NCBI RefSeq assembly: GCF_018130245.1
Contig: NZ_JAFCKP010000003.1
Coordinates: 310,001-374,000, forward strand
Source: Bradyrhizobium sp. SZCCT0231
GTDB taxonomy: Bacteria > Pseudomonadota > Alphaproteobacteria > Rhizobiales > Xanthobacteraceae
Direction: 5' to 3'
Length of the DNA: 64,000 bases
A program made the translations under genes and the position numbers. This document shows, one piece after another, positions 19,547 through 28,400 of the stretch. The notes beneath the pieces were generated by a model. That model saw only the letters and a list, made by a program, of their open reading frames with translations. It made no database searches and was not told the DNA's origin. The stretch's first letter is position 1. Each line of letters starts with the position of its first letter.

Positions 19547-19926
19547 GCCACATCAACGTCACCATCAACGGCCGGCAATACCGCATGGCCTGCGAGGAGG
19601 GCCAGGAGGTGCGGCTGCTCAAGCTCGCCGAAACCCTGGAGACACGCATCCAGTCGCTGCGCGGAAAATTCGGCGAGATCGGCGATGCGCGTCTCACGGT
19701 GATGGCCGCGCTGACCGTGTGCGACGAATTGATCGACACCGGCAACCGTGTCCGAACCCTCGAGCAGGAATTGACCGAGCTGCGGGATTTCCGCAACGCC
19801 GCCGTCGAGCGCGCCCGCATGACCCAGACCGCGGTGGTGAACGCCCTGAACGCCGCCGCCGAGCGCATCGAGAAATCGACCCAGGTCCTGAACCGCACCG
19901 TCGGGAATGGAATTGCGATCGGGTAG
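19543..19926 (+). CDS. zapA: Cell division protein ZapA
   Basis: A 127-residue protein with the ZapA N-terminal domain (SHINVTINGRQYRMACEEGQ, then LLKLAETLETRI) and a C-terminal coiled coil (LEQELTELRDFRNAAVERAR). ZapA tetramers bind and cross-link FtsZ filaments at the division site in the cytoplasm. The gene overlaps the upstream coiled-coil gene by four bases. The downstream order, 6S RNA candidate then 5-formyl-THF cyclo-ligase, is conserved across many proteobacteria and supports the call. Confidence 0.93.
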   Translation: MSHINVTINGRQYRMACEEGQEVRLLKLAETLETRIQSLRGKFGEIGDARLTVMAALTVCDELIDTGNRVRTLEQELTELRDFRNAAVERARMTQTAVVNALNAAAERIEKSTQVLNRTVGNGIAIG

Positions 19927-19947
19927 AACTCGATGTAGCCGCGCGCC

Positions 19948-20107
19948 TTACCTTCCCCTGGAGGGGGAGGGTCGATCGCGCGCAGCGCGATCGGGGTGGG
20001 GTGATCTCTCCACTCGGGCAGTGTTTGAGTGGAGAGATCACCCCACCCCGCGCCGCATTTCGCTTCGCTCCATGCGTCACGACCCTCCCCTCCAGGGGAG
20101 GGTAAGA
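19948..20107. repeat. Palindromic intergenic element, family G copy 1
   Basis: The outer arms TTACCTTCCCCTGGAGG and CCTCCAGGGGAGGGTAA are complementary. The inner arms GGGGTGGGGTGATCTCTCCA and GGAGAGATCACCCCACCCC are perfectly paired, and GATCGCGCGCAGCGCGATC forms a third hairpin. A second copy lies at 21952-22136. It sits between zapA and the 6S RNA candidate. Confidence 0.85.
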
Positions 20108-20154
20108 AAGCGGCGCGCTCGCCGGGCTGGCGATTCGTCAGTATCGTTGTTACA

Positions 20155-20330
20155 TTGGCCGCGCGAGGCTGCGACGTGCGTCAGGAGCCATATATCCCCG
20201 GGGCCTTATCGATCCTTTAGGGAACTGTCCCTGGCCGGGCCCGTGGGCCCGGACATATGGTGCCCACCTACTTTCGTAGGGAACTCCGGGATCGAGTGCT
20301 TCAACGGCGTACGCGGCTTCGCACTGTTTC
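20155..20330 (+). ncRNA. ssrS: 6S RNA (ssrS), boundaries approximate
   Basis: 6S RNA binds sigma-70 RNA polymerase as a mimic of an open promoter. The closing stem is visible: 20163-20173 (GCGAGGCTGCG) pairs with 20312-20322 (CGCGGCTTCGC), with two wobbles. The interior holds three hairpins: AGGGAACTGTCCCT, CCGGGCCCGTGGGCCCGG and CCTACTTTCGTAGG. The region is non-coding and lies between zapA and 5-formyl-THF cyclo-ligase, the conserved 6S location. The ends and the promoter are not defined by sequence alone. Confidence 0.72.
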
Positions 20331-20390
20331 TTCCTTCTGGTTCGTGCCTGTCGAATTGCGTCCCCGACACGCTTGCGGTTCAATCTCGGT

Positions 20391-20495
20391 GTCATGCCCC
20401 GGCTTGACCGGGGCATCCAGTACGCCGCGGCGTCGAGGTTCTAGCACTGGCGTCTCTGGAATACTGGATCACCCGCCTTCGCGGGTGATGACAGC
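20391..20495. repeat. Palindromic intergenic element, family C
   Basis: The hairpin GCCCCGGCTTGACCGGGGC is followed by ATCCAGTA, a central part, the complementary TACTGGAT, and a second hairpin CACCCGCCTTCGCGGGTG. Only one copy is in the window. It separates the 6S RNA candidate from the cyclo-ligase gene. Confidence 0.65.
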
Positions 20496-20527
20496 GGAGC
20501 AAGGCCCGCCTTCGGGGGAAAACGCGC

Positions 20528-21124
20528 ATGCCCAACTCCAAAGCCGAGCTCCGTGCCAAGGCCCTCGCCAAGCGCGATGCGCTGAGCGAGAAGAAGCGCG
20601 CTGCTGCGGCTGCAAAGCTGGCCAAGCGCGGCTTGCCGTTCGAGCTGCTGCCGGGCAGCATCGTCTCCGGCTATTCGCCGATCCGCAGCGAGATCGATCC
20701 GATGCCGCTGTTGACGAAGCTCGCGGAGCAAGGCTCCAGGCTGGCGCTGCCTTGCGTCACCGCGCGCGGCCAGTCGCTGATCTTCCGCATCTTCCAGCCG
20801 AACGACCGCCTGATGCTCGGCCCGCTCGGCATTCCCGAGCCGTCGCCTGCAGCGGCCGAGGTCATTCCCGACATCATGCTGACGCCGCTGGCCGCCTTCG
20901 ACCGCCTCGGCCATCGCATCGGCTATGGCGCGGGGCATTACGATTTCACCTTCGCGCATTTGCGGAAAACGAAGCACATCGTCGGCATCGGGCTCGCCTT
21001 TGCGGCGCAGGAGATCGAGGCGGTCCCGGCACTATCCCACGACGTCGCGCTGGATTATGTGCTAACGGAATCGGACGTGTTCGATTTCCGGAGTTCTGAA
21101 GTTGCGCATTCTCTTCGTGGGTGA
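20528..21124 (+). CDS. fau: 5-formyltetrahydrofolate cyclo-ligase
   Basis: A 198-residue cytoplasmic enzyme that converts 5-formyl-THF to 5,10-methenyl-THF using ATP. Visible motifs are the basic N-terminus KAELRAKALAKRDALS, the substrate loop GYSPIRSEIDP, and the C-terminal nucleotide site MLTPLAAFDRLGHRIGYGAGHYD (GxGxGxYD type) with GIGLAFAAQE. Its 3' end overlaps the next gene by 23 bases. The position after 6S RNA is the conserved one. Confidence 0.93.
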   Translation: MPNSKAELRAKALAKRDALSEKKRAAAAAKLAKRGLPFELLPGSIVSGYSPIRSEIDPMPLLTKLAEQGSRLALPCVTARGQSLIFRIFQPNDRLMLGPLGIPEPSPAAAEVIPDIMLTPLAAFDRLGHRIGYGAGHYDFTFAHLRKTKHIVGIGLAFAAQEIEAVPALSHDVALDYVLTESDVFDFRSSEVAHSLRG

Positions 21125-21926
21125 TGTCGTCGGCCGTAGCGGGCGCGAGGCCATCGCCGAATATCTGCCCGGCATGGTCAAGGACTGGTCGCTCGATTTC
21201 GTCGTGGTCAACGGCGAGAATTCGGCCGGCGGCTTCGGCATCACGGAAGCGATCTACCACGAGTTTCTCGAGGCCGGCGCCGATGCGGTGACGCTCGGCA
21301 ACCACTCCTGGGACCAGCGCGAAGCCCTGGTGTTCATCGAGCGCGCCGACCGCCTGGTGCGTCCGGCGAACTATCCGCGCGGCACGCCCGGCCGCGGCGC
21401 CGCCTTGGTCGAGACCAAGAACGGCAAGCATGCGCTCGTGGTCAACGCGCTGGGCCGCGTCTTCATGACCCCGTTCGACGATCCCTTCGCTGCGCTCGAG
21501 CGCGAGTTAGGGGCCTGTCCGCTCGGCGTTGCCGCCGACGCCATCGTGGTCGATTTCCACTGCGAGGCGTCCAGCGAGAAGCAGGGCATCGGCTTCTTCT
21601 GCGACGGCCGCGCCAGCCTCGTCGTCGGCACCCACACGCATGTGCCGACCGCCGACCACCAGATCCTCTCGGGCGGCACCGCCTACCTGACAGACGCCGG
21701 CATGACCGGCGACTACGATTCCATCATCGGCATGCAGAAGGAAGAGCCGCTGCGCCGGTTCACCACGGGGATTCCGTCGGGCCGCTTCGAGCCGGCAGCA
21801 GGCGCTGCAACGCTCAGCGCCGTCGCCGTGGAGACGGACGACGCAACGGGGTTAGCGCTCCGCATCGCACCGGTGCGCGTGGGGGGAAGGTTGGAGCCGA
21901 CGACGCCGAAGTTCTGGTTGAGTTGA
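21102..21926 (+). CDS. YmdB-type metallophosphoesterase (TIGR00282 family)
   Basis: A 274-residue protein with the calcineurin-like di-metal motifs: FVGDVVGRSG near the N-terminus, VVNGENSAGGFG, LGNHSWDQRE and VVGTHTHVPTAD. The family includes 2',3'-cyclic nucleotide phosphodiesterases that affect mRNA turnover and biofilm choice in Bacillus; the role in alphaproteobacteria is not settled. The frame opens with TTG, which puts the first metal motif at the expected residue. It overlaps the cyclo-ligase gene by 23 bases, so coupling is likely. A Leu codon at 21507 is the rare TTA. Confidence 0.9.
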   Translation: MRILFVGDVVGRSGREAIAEYLPGMVKDWSLDFVVVNGENSAGGFGITEAIYHEFLEAGADAVTLGNHSWDQREALVFIERADRLVRPANYPRGTPGRGAALVETKNGKHALVVNALGRVFMTPFDDPFAALERELGACPLGVAADAIVVDFHCEASSEKQGIGFFCDGRASLVVGTHTHVPTADHQILSGGTAYLTDAGMTGDYDSIIGMQKEEPLRRFTTGIPSGRFEPAAGAATLSAVAVETDDATGLALRIAPVRVGGRLEPTTPKFWLS

Positions 21927-21951
21927 CGGTCTTGCGGCAAACGCTGCTGCC

Positions 21952-22136
21952 ACCCTCCCCTGGAGGGGGAGGGTCGATCGCGCGCAGCGCGAGCGGGGTG
22001 GGGTGATCTCTCCACTCGGGCACTGTTCGATGCAGAGAGACCGTCACCCCACCCCGTCTCACATTTTCGCTGCGCTCAATGTGAGCCGACCCACGGGCGA
22101 GCTCCGCTCGTCCCGGACCCCTCCAGGGGAGGGTAA
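21952..22136. repeat. Palindromic intergenic element, family G copy 2
   Basis: It shares with copy 1 the arms CCCTCCCCTGGAGGGGGAGG and CCCCTCCAGGGGAGGG and the GGGGTGGGGTGATCTCTCCA core. The second half differs and gains CTCACATTTTCGCTGCGCTCAATGTGAG-like arms (CTCACATT / AATGTGAG). It lies between the convergent phosphodiesterase and cytochrome c genes. Confidence 0.85.
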
Positions 22137-22147
22137 GAGCAGCCCGC

Positions 22148-23491
22148 CTACTCCGCCGTCTGCTCCCTTAACTCCGCCACGTCCTTCGCCGTCAGCTTCG
22201 AGCCCTTTGCACCGAACCGCGCCGTGACGTAGTTCGCCACCGCCGCGATCTCGTCGTCGGTATACGCGCTGCCGAACGCCGGCATCGACAGCGCACCGTC
22301 GGGCGTATGGCGCTTCGTGCCCGAGATCACGATCTGCGCGACGTTGGTGGCGGCGGGGTCGTTGACGGCCCAGGTGCCGGTCAGCGTCGCCATCGGCGAG
22401 ACCGGGCTTTCGCCGCTCCAGCCATGGCAGCTGGCGCAGGCGCTGGCGAACACTTTTTTGCCGCGCGCGTCCGCTGTCACGCCTTCCTTGTGCGAGGCGG
22501 GGGCGACGGGCGCCGTGGTCGCCGGCAGGTCGGGCGAGGGCTGCGGCGGCACGCTGCGCAAATAGGCAACGATGCTGCTGATGTCCTCGGGGGCGAACTG
22601 GCTAAAACTGTGGTCGACCGCTTCGCCCATCGGGCCCGAGGCCGAGCCGTGGCCCGGCGCGTGGCCGAGCGACAGATAGGCGATCAGATCCTGGTCGCTC
22701 CAATTGCCGAGACCTGTCGCCTTGTCCGAGGAGATGTTGAAGGCGCGCCAGCCGGCAGTGATGGCGCCGGCGAACTTCTTGCGGTTATCCAGCGCGAAGC
22801 CGAGATTGCGCGGCGTGTGGCACTCGCCGCAATGCGCCAGCGCCTCGGCGAGATATGCTCCACGATTCCATTCCGGGCTCTTCGAGGTATCAGGCGCAAA
22901 GCGCGTATCCGGGTTGAACACGGCCGACCAGAACATCATCGCCCAGCGCTGGTTGAACGGGAACGACAGCGTATTGTCGGGCGCCTTGGCGCGCACCGCC
23001 GGCAGGCTGAACAGATAGGCCTTCACCGCCAGCACGTCCTCGTCCGTCATGAACGTGTAGGACGTGTACGGCATCGCCGGATAGAGCCGCGCCCCGTCAC
23101 GGCGCTTGCCGTGCTGGACCGCGTTCAGGAAATCCTGGTCGCTGTAACTGCCGATGCCGGTGTCCTTGTCCGGCGTGATGTTGGTCGAATAGAGCGTGCC
23201 GAACGGCAGCTTGAAAGCGAGCCCGCCGGAATAGTCCTTCTCGCCCGGCTTGGTGTGGCAGACCATGCAGTCGGCTGCCTTCGCCAGATATTCGCCGCGT
23301 TCGACCAGGCTCGCTTTTTCCAGCTTGGCCGGCACGCCGGTCGGCTTGCCGGCGCGGTAGTCTGCCAGCGCCACCTTGGTGCCGCCGGCGAAGTCGAGCG
23401 GGCCGGGGCCGCGGATGATCCAGACTCCGAGCGCCACCGCGACGATGGCGATCGCAACGAGGCTGGTGAGGATACGCATCTTGCCGCTCAT
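22148..23491 (-). CDS. Triheme cytochrome c subunit of a molybdenum dehydrogenase
   Basis: A 447-residue membrane-anchored protein. An N-terminal helix (about residues 6-26) precedes three c-type haem sites: CMVCH (about 73), CGECH (about 217) and CASCH (about 350). This three-domain layout is that of the cytochrome subunits of periplasmic alcohol and aldehyde dehydrogenases, which pass electrons to the quinone pool or a terminal oxidase. Its ATG overlaps the stop of the molybdenum subunit gene by four bases, so it is the natural electron acceptor for that enzyme. Confidence 0.93.
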   Translation of the reverse strand: MSGKMRILTSLVAIAIVAVALGVWIIRGPGPLDFAGGTKVALADYRAGKPTGVPAKLEKASLVERGEYLAKAADCMVCHTKPGEKDYSGGLAFKLPFGTLYSTNITPDKDTGIGSYSDQDFLNAVQHGKRRDGARLYPAMPYTSYTFMTDEDVLAVKAYLFSLPAVRAKAPDNTLSFPFNQRWAMMFWSAVFNPDTRFAPDTSKSPEWNRGAYLAEALAHCGECHTPRNLGFALDNRKKFAGAITAGWRAFNISSDKATGLGNWSDQDLIAYLSLGHAPGHGSASGPMGEAVDHSFSQFAPEDISSIVAYLRSVPPQPSPDLPATTAPVAPASHKEGVTADARGKKVFASACASCHGWSGESPVSPMATLTGTWAVNDPAATNVAQIVISGTKRHTPDGALSMPAFGSAYTDDEIAAVANYVTARFGAKGSKLTAKDVAELREQTAE

Positions 23492-25656
23492 GCCTTCTTC
23501 CCCGCAGCCAGCAGTTTCCGATCGATCGGCAGGCGCCGCAGCGCCACGCCGGTTGCCGCGTAAATCGCGTTGCGCAGCGCCGGCGGCCCTGCATTGACGC
23601 CGGCTTCGCCGATGCCGCCAGGGGCCTCGCCGCTCTTCACGACGATCACCTCGACCTTCGGCGTCTCGTTGATGCGCATCATGCGGTAGTCGTGGAAGTT
23701 CGACTGCTGCACGCGGCCCTTGTCGATGGTGATCTCGCCATAGAGCGCGGCGGTGAGGCCGAAGATCAGCCCGCCCTCGATCTGCGCCTTCACCGTGTCG
23801 GGGTTGACCGCGATGCCGGTGTCGACCACCGAGGTGATCCGGCGGAGCGTGATCTCGCCGATGTCGTCGATCTCGGCTTCCACCACCGTTGCGATGAAGC
23901 TTGCGAATGACGGCTGCACGCAGACGCCGCGGCCGACGCGCGGCGGCAGCTTCTGCCCCCAGCCGGATCTCTCCGCAACCTGGCCCAGCACCGCGAGCAT
24001 GCGCGGGTTCTTGGTCAGCATGGACTTGCGGAATTCGATCGGGTCCTTGCCGGCCTTGCGCGCGAGCTCGTCCATCGCGCATTCGACCGCGAACACGTTG
24101 TTGTTCGGGCCGACGCCGCGCCAGAAGCCTGTCGGCACCGACAGCGGCTCGGCGCGGACATATTCGACGTGGAAGTTGGCGAAGTCGTAGGGCGCATCGA
24201 CCGCGGCGTCGATCGCGTCGATGTCGATGCCCTTCTGGAACGCCGGCGGCAGCCAGCGCGCCAGCACGGCGGAGCCGGCGACCTTGTACTTCCACCCTGA
24301 GACCTTGCCGTCGACCAGCGACGCCGTGATCTGGTCGCGATAGACCGGCCGGTAGACGTCGTGCTGGATGTCCTCCTCGCGGGTCCACACCACCTTCACG
24401 GGGTAGTCGACCTGTCTTGCGATCTTGACCGCCGCGATCACCATGTCGGGCTCGAGCTTGCGGCCGAAGCCGCCGCCGAGGAGGTGATTGTTGACGATCA
24501 CCTTGTCCACCGGCAGGCCCGCGGCCTTCGCCGCTTCGGACTGCACACGCGTCATGATCTGCGTGCCGGTCCAGATCTCGCAGGCATCCGGCCTGACGTG
24601 AACGGTGGCGTTGATCGGCTCCATCGAGGCGTGCGCCAGGAACGGCAGCTCGTAGGCCGCCTCGAACCTGTCGCCGCTCGCCAGCGCCTTGGCGATGTCG
24701 CCGTCGGATTTTGCGACTGCGCCGTCCTTCTGGCTGGCCTTGCGCAGATCCTCCCAGATATCTTTCGTGGTGATCTCAGCGTTCGGTCCCTCGTTCCACT
24801 CGATCTTGAGTGCTTCGAGGCCCTTCTTCGCCGCCCACATGTGGTCGCCGATCACGGCGACCATGTCGTCGAGCACCACGACCTTGCGCACGCCGGGCAG
24901 CTTCACCGCAGCGCTGTCGTCGACCTTGCCGACCTTGCCGCCGAACACCGGGCAGGCCGCGACGGTCGCGAACTTCATCCCGGGCAGGATCGCGTCGATG
25001 CCGTAGATGGCCTTGCCGTTGACCTTGTCGGGCGTATCGAGCCGCTTCAGCGGCTGGCCGATGAGGACGAAATCCCGGGGATCCTTGATGGCGACGTCCT
25101 TTGGTGGCGTCTGGCCCTGGGCTGCGAGCGCCAGTTCGCCGTAACCGAGCTTGCGGCCGCTGGCGGCATGCGCGACCTCGCCCTTCGACGCGGTGCAGCT
25201 TGCAGGTTCGACGCCCCACTGGATGGCCGCGGCCTGCACCAGCATCGCGCGCGCGGTGGCGCCGGCCTGGCGCAGCGGCAGCCACCAGGCGCGGATCGAG
25301 TTGGAATTGCCGGTGACCTGCAGGCCAAAGGTCGGATTGCCGTAGAGCTTGTCGTTCGGCGGGGCGTGCTGAACCTCGACCTTGCTCCAGTCGGCATCGA
25401 GCTCCTCGGCGAGCACGGCGGAGATCGAGGTATAGGTGCCCTGGCCCATCTCGACCTGCGGCATCATCAGCACGGTGCGGCCGGTCTTGTCGATGCGGAT
25501 GAAGGCATTGGGCGCGAACTTGCCCTCGGTGGTGTCGCGCGGCTGCACCGGCTCGTTGACGGCGGCGCGCAGCGGCAGATGGAAGGCGAGCAGGAAGCCG
25601 GTGGCGAGGCCGCCGGTCAGAACTGCGCGGCGGGAGACGCTGTGATGTGCATTCAT
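23488..25656 (-). CDS. Molybdopterin-binding large subunit (isoquinoline 1-oxidoreductase/aldehyde dehydrogenase type)
   Basis: A 722-residue xanthine-dehydrogenase-family protein. The N-terminus SRRAVLTGGLATGFLLAF is a Tat signal, so the folded enzyme is exported. Family motifs include PQVEMGQGTYTSISAVLAEE, HLLGGGFGRKLEPD, WRGVGPNNNVFAVE and the C-terminal GGIGEAGVNAGPPALRNA with the probable catalytic glutamate. The IorB-like layout with no FAD subunit means that electrons leave through the 2Fe-2S protein (upstream) and cytochrome c (downstream). The substrate is probably an aldehyde or N-heterocycle and cannot be fixed from sequence. Confidence 0.93.
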   Translation of the reverse strand: MNAHHSVSRRAVLTGGLATGFLLAFHLPLRAAVNEPVQPRDTTEGKFAPNAFIRIDKTGRTVLMMPQVEMGQGTYTSISAVLAEELDADWSKVEVQHAPPNDKLYGNPTFGLQVTGNSNSIRAWWLPLRQAGATARAMLVQAAAIQWGVEPASCTASKGEVAHAASGRKLGYGELALAAQGQTPPKDVAIKDPRDFVLIGQPLKRLDTPDKVNGKAIYGIDAILPGMKFATVAACPVFGGKVGKVDDSAAVKLPGVRKVVVLDDMVAVIGDHMWAAKKGLEALKIEWNEGPNAEITTKDIWEDLRKASQKDGAVAKSDGDIAKALASGDRFEAAYELPFLAHASMEPINATVHVRPDACEIWTGTQIMTRVQSEAAKAAGLPVDKVIVNNHLLGGGFGRKLEPDMVIAAVKIARQVDYPVKVVWTREEDIQHDVYRPVYRDQITASLVDGKVSGWKYKVAGSAVLARWLPPAFQKGIDIDAIDAAVDAPYDFANFHVEYVRAEPLSVPTGFWRGVGPNNNVFAVECAMDELARKAGKDPIEFRKSMLTKNPRMLAVLGQVAERSGWGQKLPPRVGRGVCVQPSFASFIATVVEAEIDDIGEITLRRITSVVDTGIAVNPDTVKAQIEGGLIFGLTAALYGEITIDKGRVQQSNFHDYRMMRINETPKVEVIVVKSGEAPGGIGEAGVNAGPPALRNAIYAATGVALRRLPIDRKLLAAGKKA

Positions 25657-25664
25657 GGCGAACC

Positions 25665-26129
25665 TCAGGACTGGCGGCCGTTGGCGGCCTGCTTGATGGC
25701 CTCGCGGATGCGCACATAAGTGCCGCAGCGGCAGATGTTGCCGGCCATCGCGGCGTCGATGTCGGAATCATCAGGGTTGGGCGTTGCCGCCAGCAGCGCC
25801 GCAGCCGCCATGATCTGGCCGGACTGGCAATAGCCGCACTGGATCACTTCGGCCTCCAGCCAGGCCTTCTGCACCTTCGCGCCCGCCGGCGTGCTGCCGA
25901 CATGTTCGATGGTGGTCACAGTGCGGTTCTCGACCGCGCTCACCGGCAGCACGCAGGAGCGCACCGCCTTGCCGTCGACATGCACCGTGCAGGCGCCGCA
26001 TTGCGCGATGCCGCAGCCGAACTTGGTGCCGGTCATGCCGAGGATGTCGCGCAGCACCCACAGCAGCGGCATGTCAGGTGGCGCGTCGAAGGATTTCGTT
26101 TCGCCGTTGATGGTGAGAACAGTTGCCAT
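25665..26129 (-). CDS. 2Fe-2S small subunit of a molybdenum dehydrogenase
   Basis: A 154-residue protein with a plant-type 2Fe-2S domain ([15 protein letters not shown], then C in VRSCVLPV) and an all-helical second 2Fe-2S domain ([10 protein letters not shown] and [14 protein letters not shown]), typical of IorA/CoxS subunits. I choose ATG 26129 because AAAGGA lies six bases before it, whereas the ATG two codons upstream touches that site. It is first in the operon, and the Mo subunit starts 8 bases after its stop. It has no signal peptide and probably rides with the Tat-exported large subunit. Confidence 0.93.
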   Translation of the reverse strand: MATVLTINGETKSFDAPPDMPLLWVLRDILGMTGTKFGCGIAQCGACTVHVDGKAVRSCVLPVSAVENRTVTTIEHVGSTPAGAKVQKAWLEAEVIQCGYCQSGQIMAAAALLAATPNPDDSDIDAAMAGNICRCGTYVRIREAIKQAANGRQS

Positions 26130-26194
26130 ATGCATTCCTTTGCTCGACGATCGCTTGCGGCGATCACGTCGACGAACTTTGCGCGACCCTCATA

Positions 26195-26219
26195 TCGATG
26201 CGAAACGATGAAGCATCGA
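26195..26219. promoter_or_regulatory. Candidate operator of the molybdenum dehydrogenase operon
   Basis: The inverted repeat TCGATGC-N11-GCATCGA has perfect 7-bp arms and lies about 66 bases before the 2Fe-2S subunit start. The spacing fits a dimeric regulator such as a LysR- or GntR-type protein. No regulator gene is adjacent. Confidence 0.4.
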
Positions 26220-26458
26220 AATTTCCGGCAATGCATATTTGCGCGGTTGAAGCCTCTGGCCATGACGTTCACGAATTTGTGCGGCGATCGCTGCGAAGAT
26301 TGTGGGCTATTTGATATGATAATCATCATGTTTTGACGCATTTTCGTCGCGCGCGTCGTCGATCACCGCAGACGGTCGTGCGAATGCGCAAAATCATGCG
26401 ATGACGAAATTCGTGCGATTGGGAAAAGTCAGGCGGCAGCACGTCCTTGCTTGCGGCC

Positions 26459-26668
26459 ATCCTTCGAGACGCCCGCCGTTGGCGGGCCCTCAGGATGAGG
26501 ACCGAGTGTGCGGCCGTAGTTTTGACGAGCACCGATGCGGCTCAGCCTTATCCTGAGCCGTCAGCGCCGAAAGCGGACGCTGCACATGGAACCATGAACC
26601 ACCTGCCAGACGTCGTCTGACAGGTGGTTCATGGAGAGGGGACCGCGAAGCGGTCGTCTCGAAGGACG
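26459..26668. repeat. Composite MITE-like inverted-repeat element, family E
   Basis: The terminal arms CCTTCGAGACG (26461-26471) and CGTCTCGAAGG (26655-26665) are perfect inverted repeats bounding about 200 bases. Inside, 26592-26634 is a near-perfect 43-base palindrome with 14-bp outer arms (CCATGAACCACCTG) and 5-bp inner arms. No transposase frame is present. The outer sequence resembles widespread Bradyrhizobium intergenic repeats (from memory). Confidence 0.75.
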
Positions 26669-26866
26669 AGGCGCGCGCTCAGGCCCCGCCAAGCTCATAT
26701 GTGCAATTTCGGAATAATAGTATTATGCCCCTGTTTTGCCCGACGAGTCAACGCGCGCCATGGCCTGCCGGCGTAAGCCATTGATTCCGCGCACCCCGGC
26801 TACTGTGCATGGGGTTGTTTTCGAACTTTTTGCCTTGGGGAGGCCGGAGCGCGGTCGCGAGAACCG

Positions 26867-28291
26867 TCAGCCCTGCCGAAAACCCATCCGGAAGGCGCCC
26901 CAGTGCCTGCCGCGAATCACGATCGGCGAGGACAGGTCCTTCATCAGCACGAACTGCCCGCCGCCCATGTCGCGGCGATAGGTCTGCAGCAGGAACGGTT
27001 TCGTGTTGGCCGCGACCTTCTTCACCGCGCGGTCGGTGAACAGGCGGCGGTTGCGGCAGTTGGCGTTGTTCCAGACCGGGTCCTTGCCCTGCGGCAGGCG
27101 GTAGTTCGGATTGTGGGTCGGCAGGTACCCGCCCCTGGCCCAGGCGACGCAGAACACGATGCGGGGATCGGATTTCTGGATCGGATCCTGGATCGCGGGC
27201 AGCACGCGGTCGGTGAACGCGACGTAGCTGGTCAGGTACTGCTTCGGATCGGTGCCTGATATCTCGCGGTAGTTCTCGTCCATGAGCTGGTCGAGCGTGA
27301 TCTCGCCGCGGTCGATCGCGGCCTCGAACTCCGCCGAAATCCGTTTCGCGGTGTCGACGACGATACGGATCAGCGGCGCGTCCGACGTCTCCACGCCGCT
27401 GTCGGCGATCAGCGCGATCAGGCCTTCGGAGGCGTCGAGCAGATTCGCCACCCGCTCGTCGGCGTTCTTGAGGTCGCGCGAGGAGAGGTCGACGCCCTTG
27501 GCGAGCTCGTTGAGCTCGCTGATGACGGTGTCGCAATGCCCGAGGTTGGAGGTCGCCGCGCGCGTGACGCTGCCGATCTCCGCCTCCACGGAGGCGAAGC
27601 CCTGCTGCACCCGTGAGATGATGCCGGAGATCGCTTGCGCGCCTTCGCCGGCGGTCTTGGCGCGCTGCGAAGCGTCGCTGCTCTCGCCGATCAGGCCTTC
27701 GATCTGGCCGTCGAGGTCGCGCACGGTGTCGGAGATCTGGTGCGTGGCCTGGCGGGTGGCCTCCGCGAGGTTCTTGACCTCGCTTGCAACCACCGCAAAG
27801 CCGCGGCCGGCATTGCCGGCGCGGGCCGCTTCGATGGTGGCGTTGAGCGCAAGCAGATTGGTCTGCTTCGCGATCGCCTCGATCGAGCCGGATACCTTTG
27901 CCACCTGCGCCAGCGCCGAGCCGACGGCGCTCAGGCGCGCCTCGATCCGCTCCACGGCTGCGACGAGCTCGGAGATGTGGCTGACCGCGGTGTCGACGGC
28001 GCTGCGCGACTGCGCGATCTCGCCGACCGCCGCCGACGTCGTGGTTTGCACCGCCTGCGATGCATTGGCGATGTCGTGGTTGGCCGAGACCATCGTCTCC
28101 GCCGTCTTCTGGAGGTGGTGGAACCGCTCCGACTGGTTGGCGACGCGGTTCGCGACTTCCTGGACGTTGCCGGCAATGTCGGCGAGCTCGACGCCAAGGC
28201 CGCCGATGCGGTCGGCGAGCTGGTCGATCAGCCGTTCGGCGAGCGTCCGGTTGGATCCGGTGTCCAATACTGCAAATTGTGCGGCGGACAT
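26867..28291 (-). CDS. Soluble methyl-accepting chemotaxis protein with C-terminal sensor domain
   Basis: A 474-residue receptor with no membrane helix. Residues about 20-330 are coiled-coil signalling domain with the conserved hairpin [20 protein letters not shown] and [16 protein letters not shown], which contacts CheW and CheA. The last 140 residues form a cache-like domain ([41 protein letters not shown]). Putting the sensor after the signalling domain in a cytosolic protein is unusual but known. The start [10 protein letters not shown] is chosen because upstream codons are low-quality. The adjacent chemoreceptor shares the same C-terminal domain. Confidence 0.9.
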   Translation of the reverse strand: MSAAQFAVLDTGSNRTLAERLIDQLADRIGGLGVELADIAGNVQEVANRVANQSERFHHLQKTAETMVSANHDIANASQAVQTTTSAAVGEIAQSRSAVDTAVSHISELVAAVERIEARLSAVGSALAQVAKVSGSIEAIAKQTNLLALNATIEAARAGNAGRGFAVVASEVKNLAEATRQATHQISDTVRDLDGQIEGLIGESSDASQRAKTAGEGAQAISGIISRVQQGFASVEAEIGSVTRAATSNLGHCDTVISELNELAKGVDLSSRDLKNADERVANLLDASEGLIALIADSGVETSDAPLIRIVVDTAKRISAEFEAAIDRGEITLDQLMDENYREISGTDPKQYLTSYVAFTDRVLPAIQDPIQKSDPRIVFCVAWARGGYLPTHNPNYRLPQGKDPVWNNANCRNRRLFTDRAVKKVAANTKPFLLQTYRRDMGGGQFVLMKDLSSPIVIRGRHWGAFRMGFRQG

Positions 28292-28400
28292 GTCTTGGGG
28301 CTTCCTCCAGTCAGAGCCGTTCGCCGGCCCTCCGCGGCATTCCCATTCCAATTTGCGACTTAGAGGATGATTCGGGGCCGGCGTCTTGCCTGAGCGTGCA

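Larger units (their letters stand above)
26130..26866. other. 737-bp intergenic region rich in inverted repeats
   Basis: It holds the promoter of the molybdenum dehydrogenase operon and the 3' flank of a chemoreceptor gene. Part of it is clearly AT-richer (26190-26420). Structured parts are an inverted repeat at 26195-26219, the palindrome ATGAT-A-ATCAT at 26316-26326, and a composite element at 26459-26668. At 26724-26840 a T-rich stretch with CCCTGTTTTGCCCGACG and GCATGGGGTTGTTTTCG looks like a further dispersed element, though only one copy is in the window. I see no gene. Confidence 0.6.
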
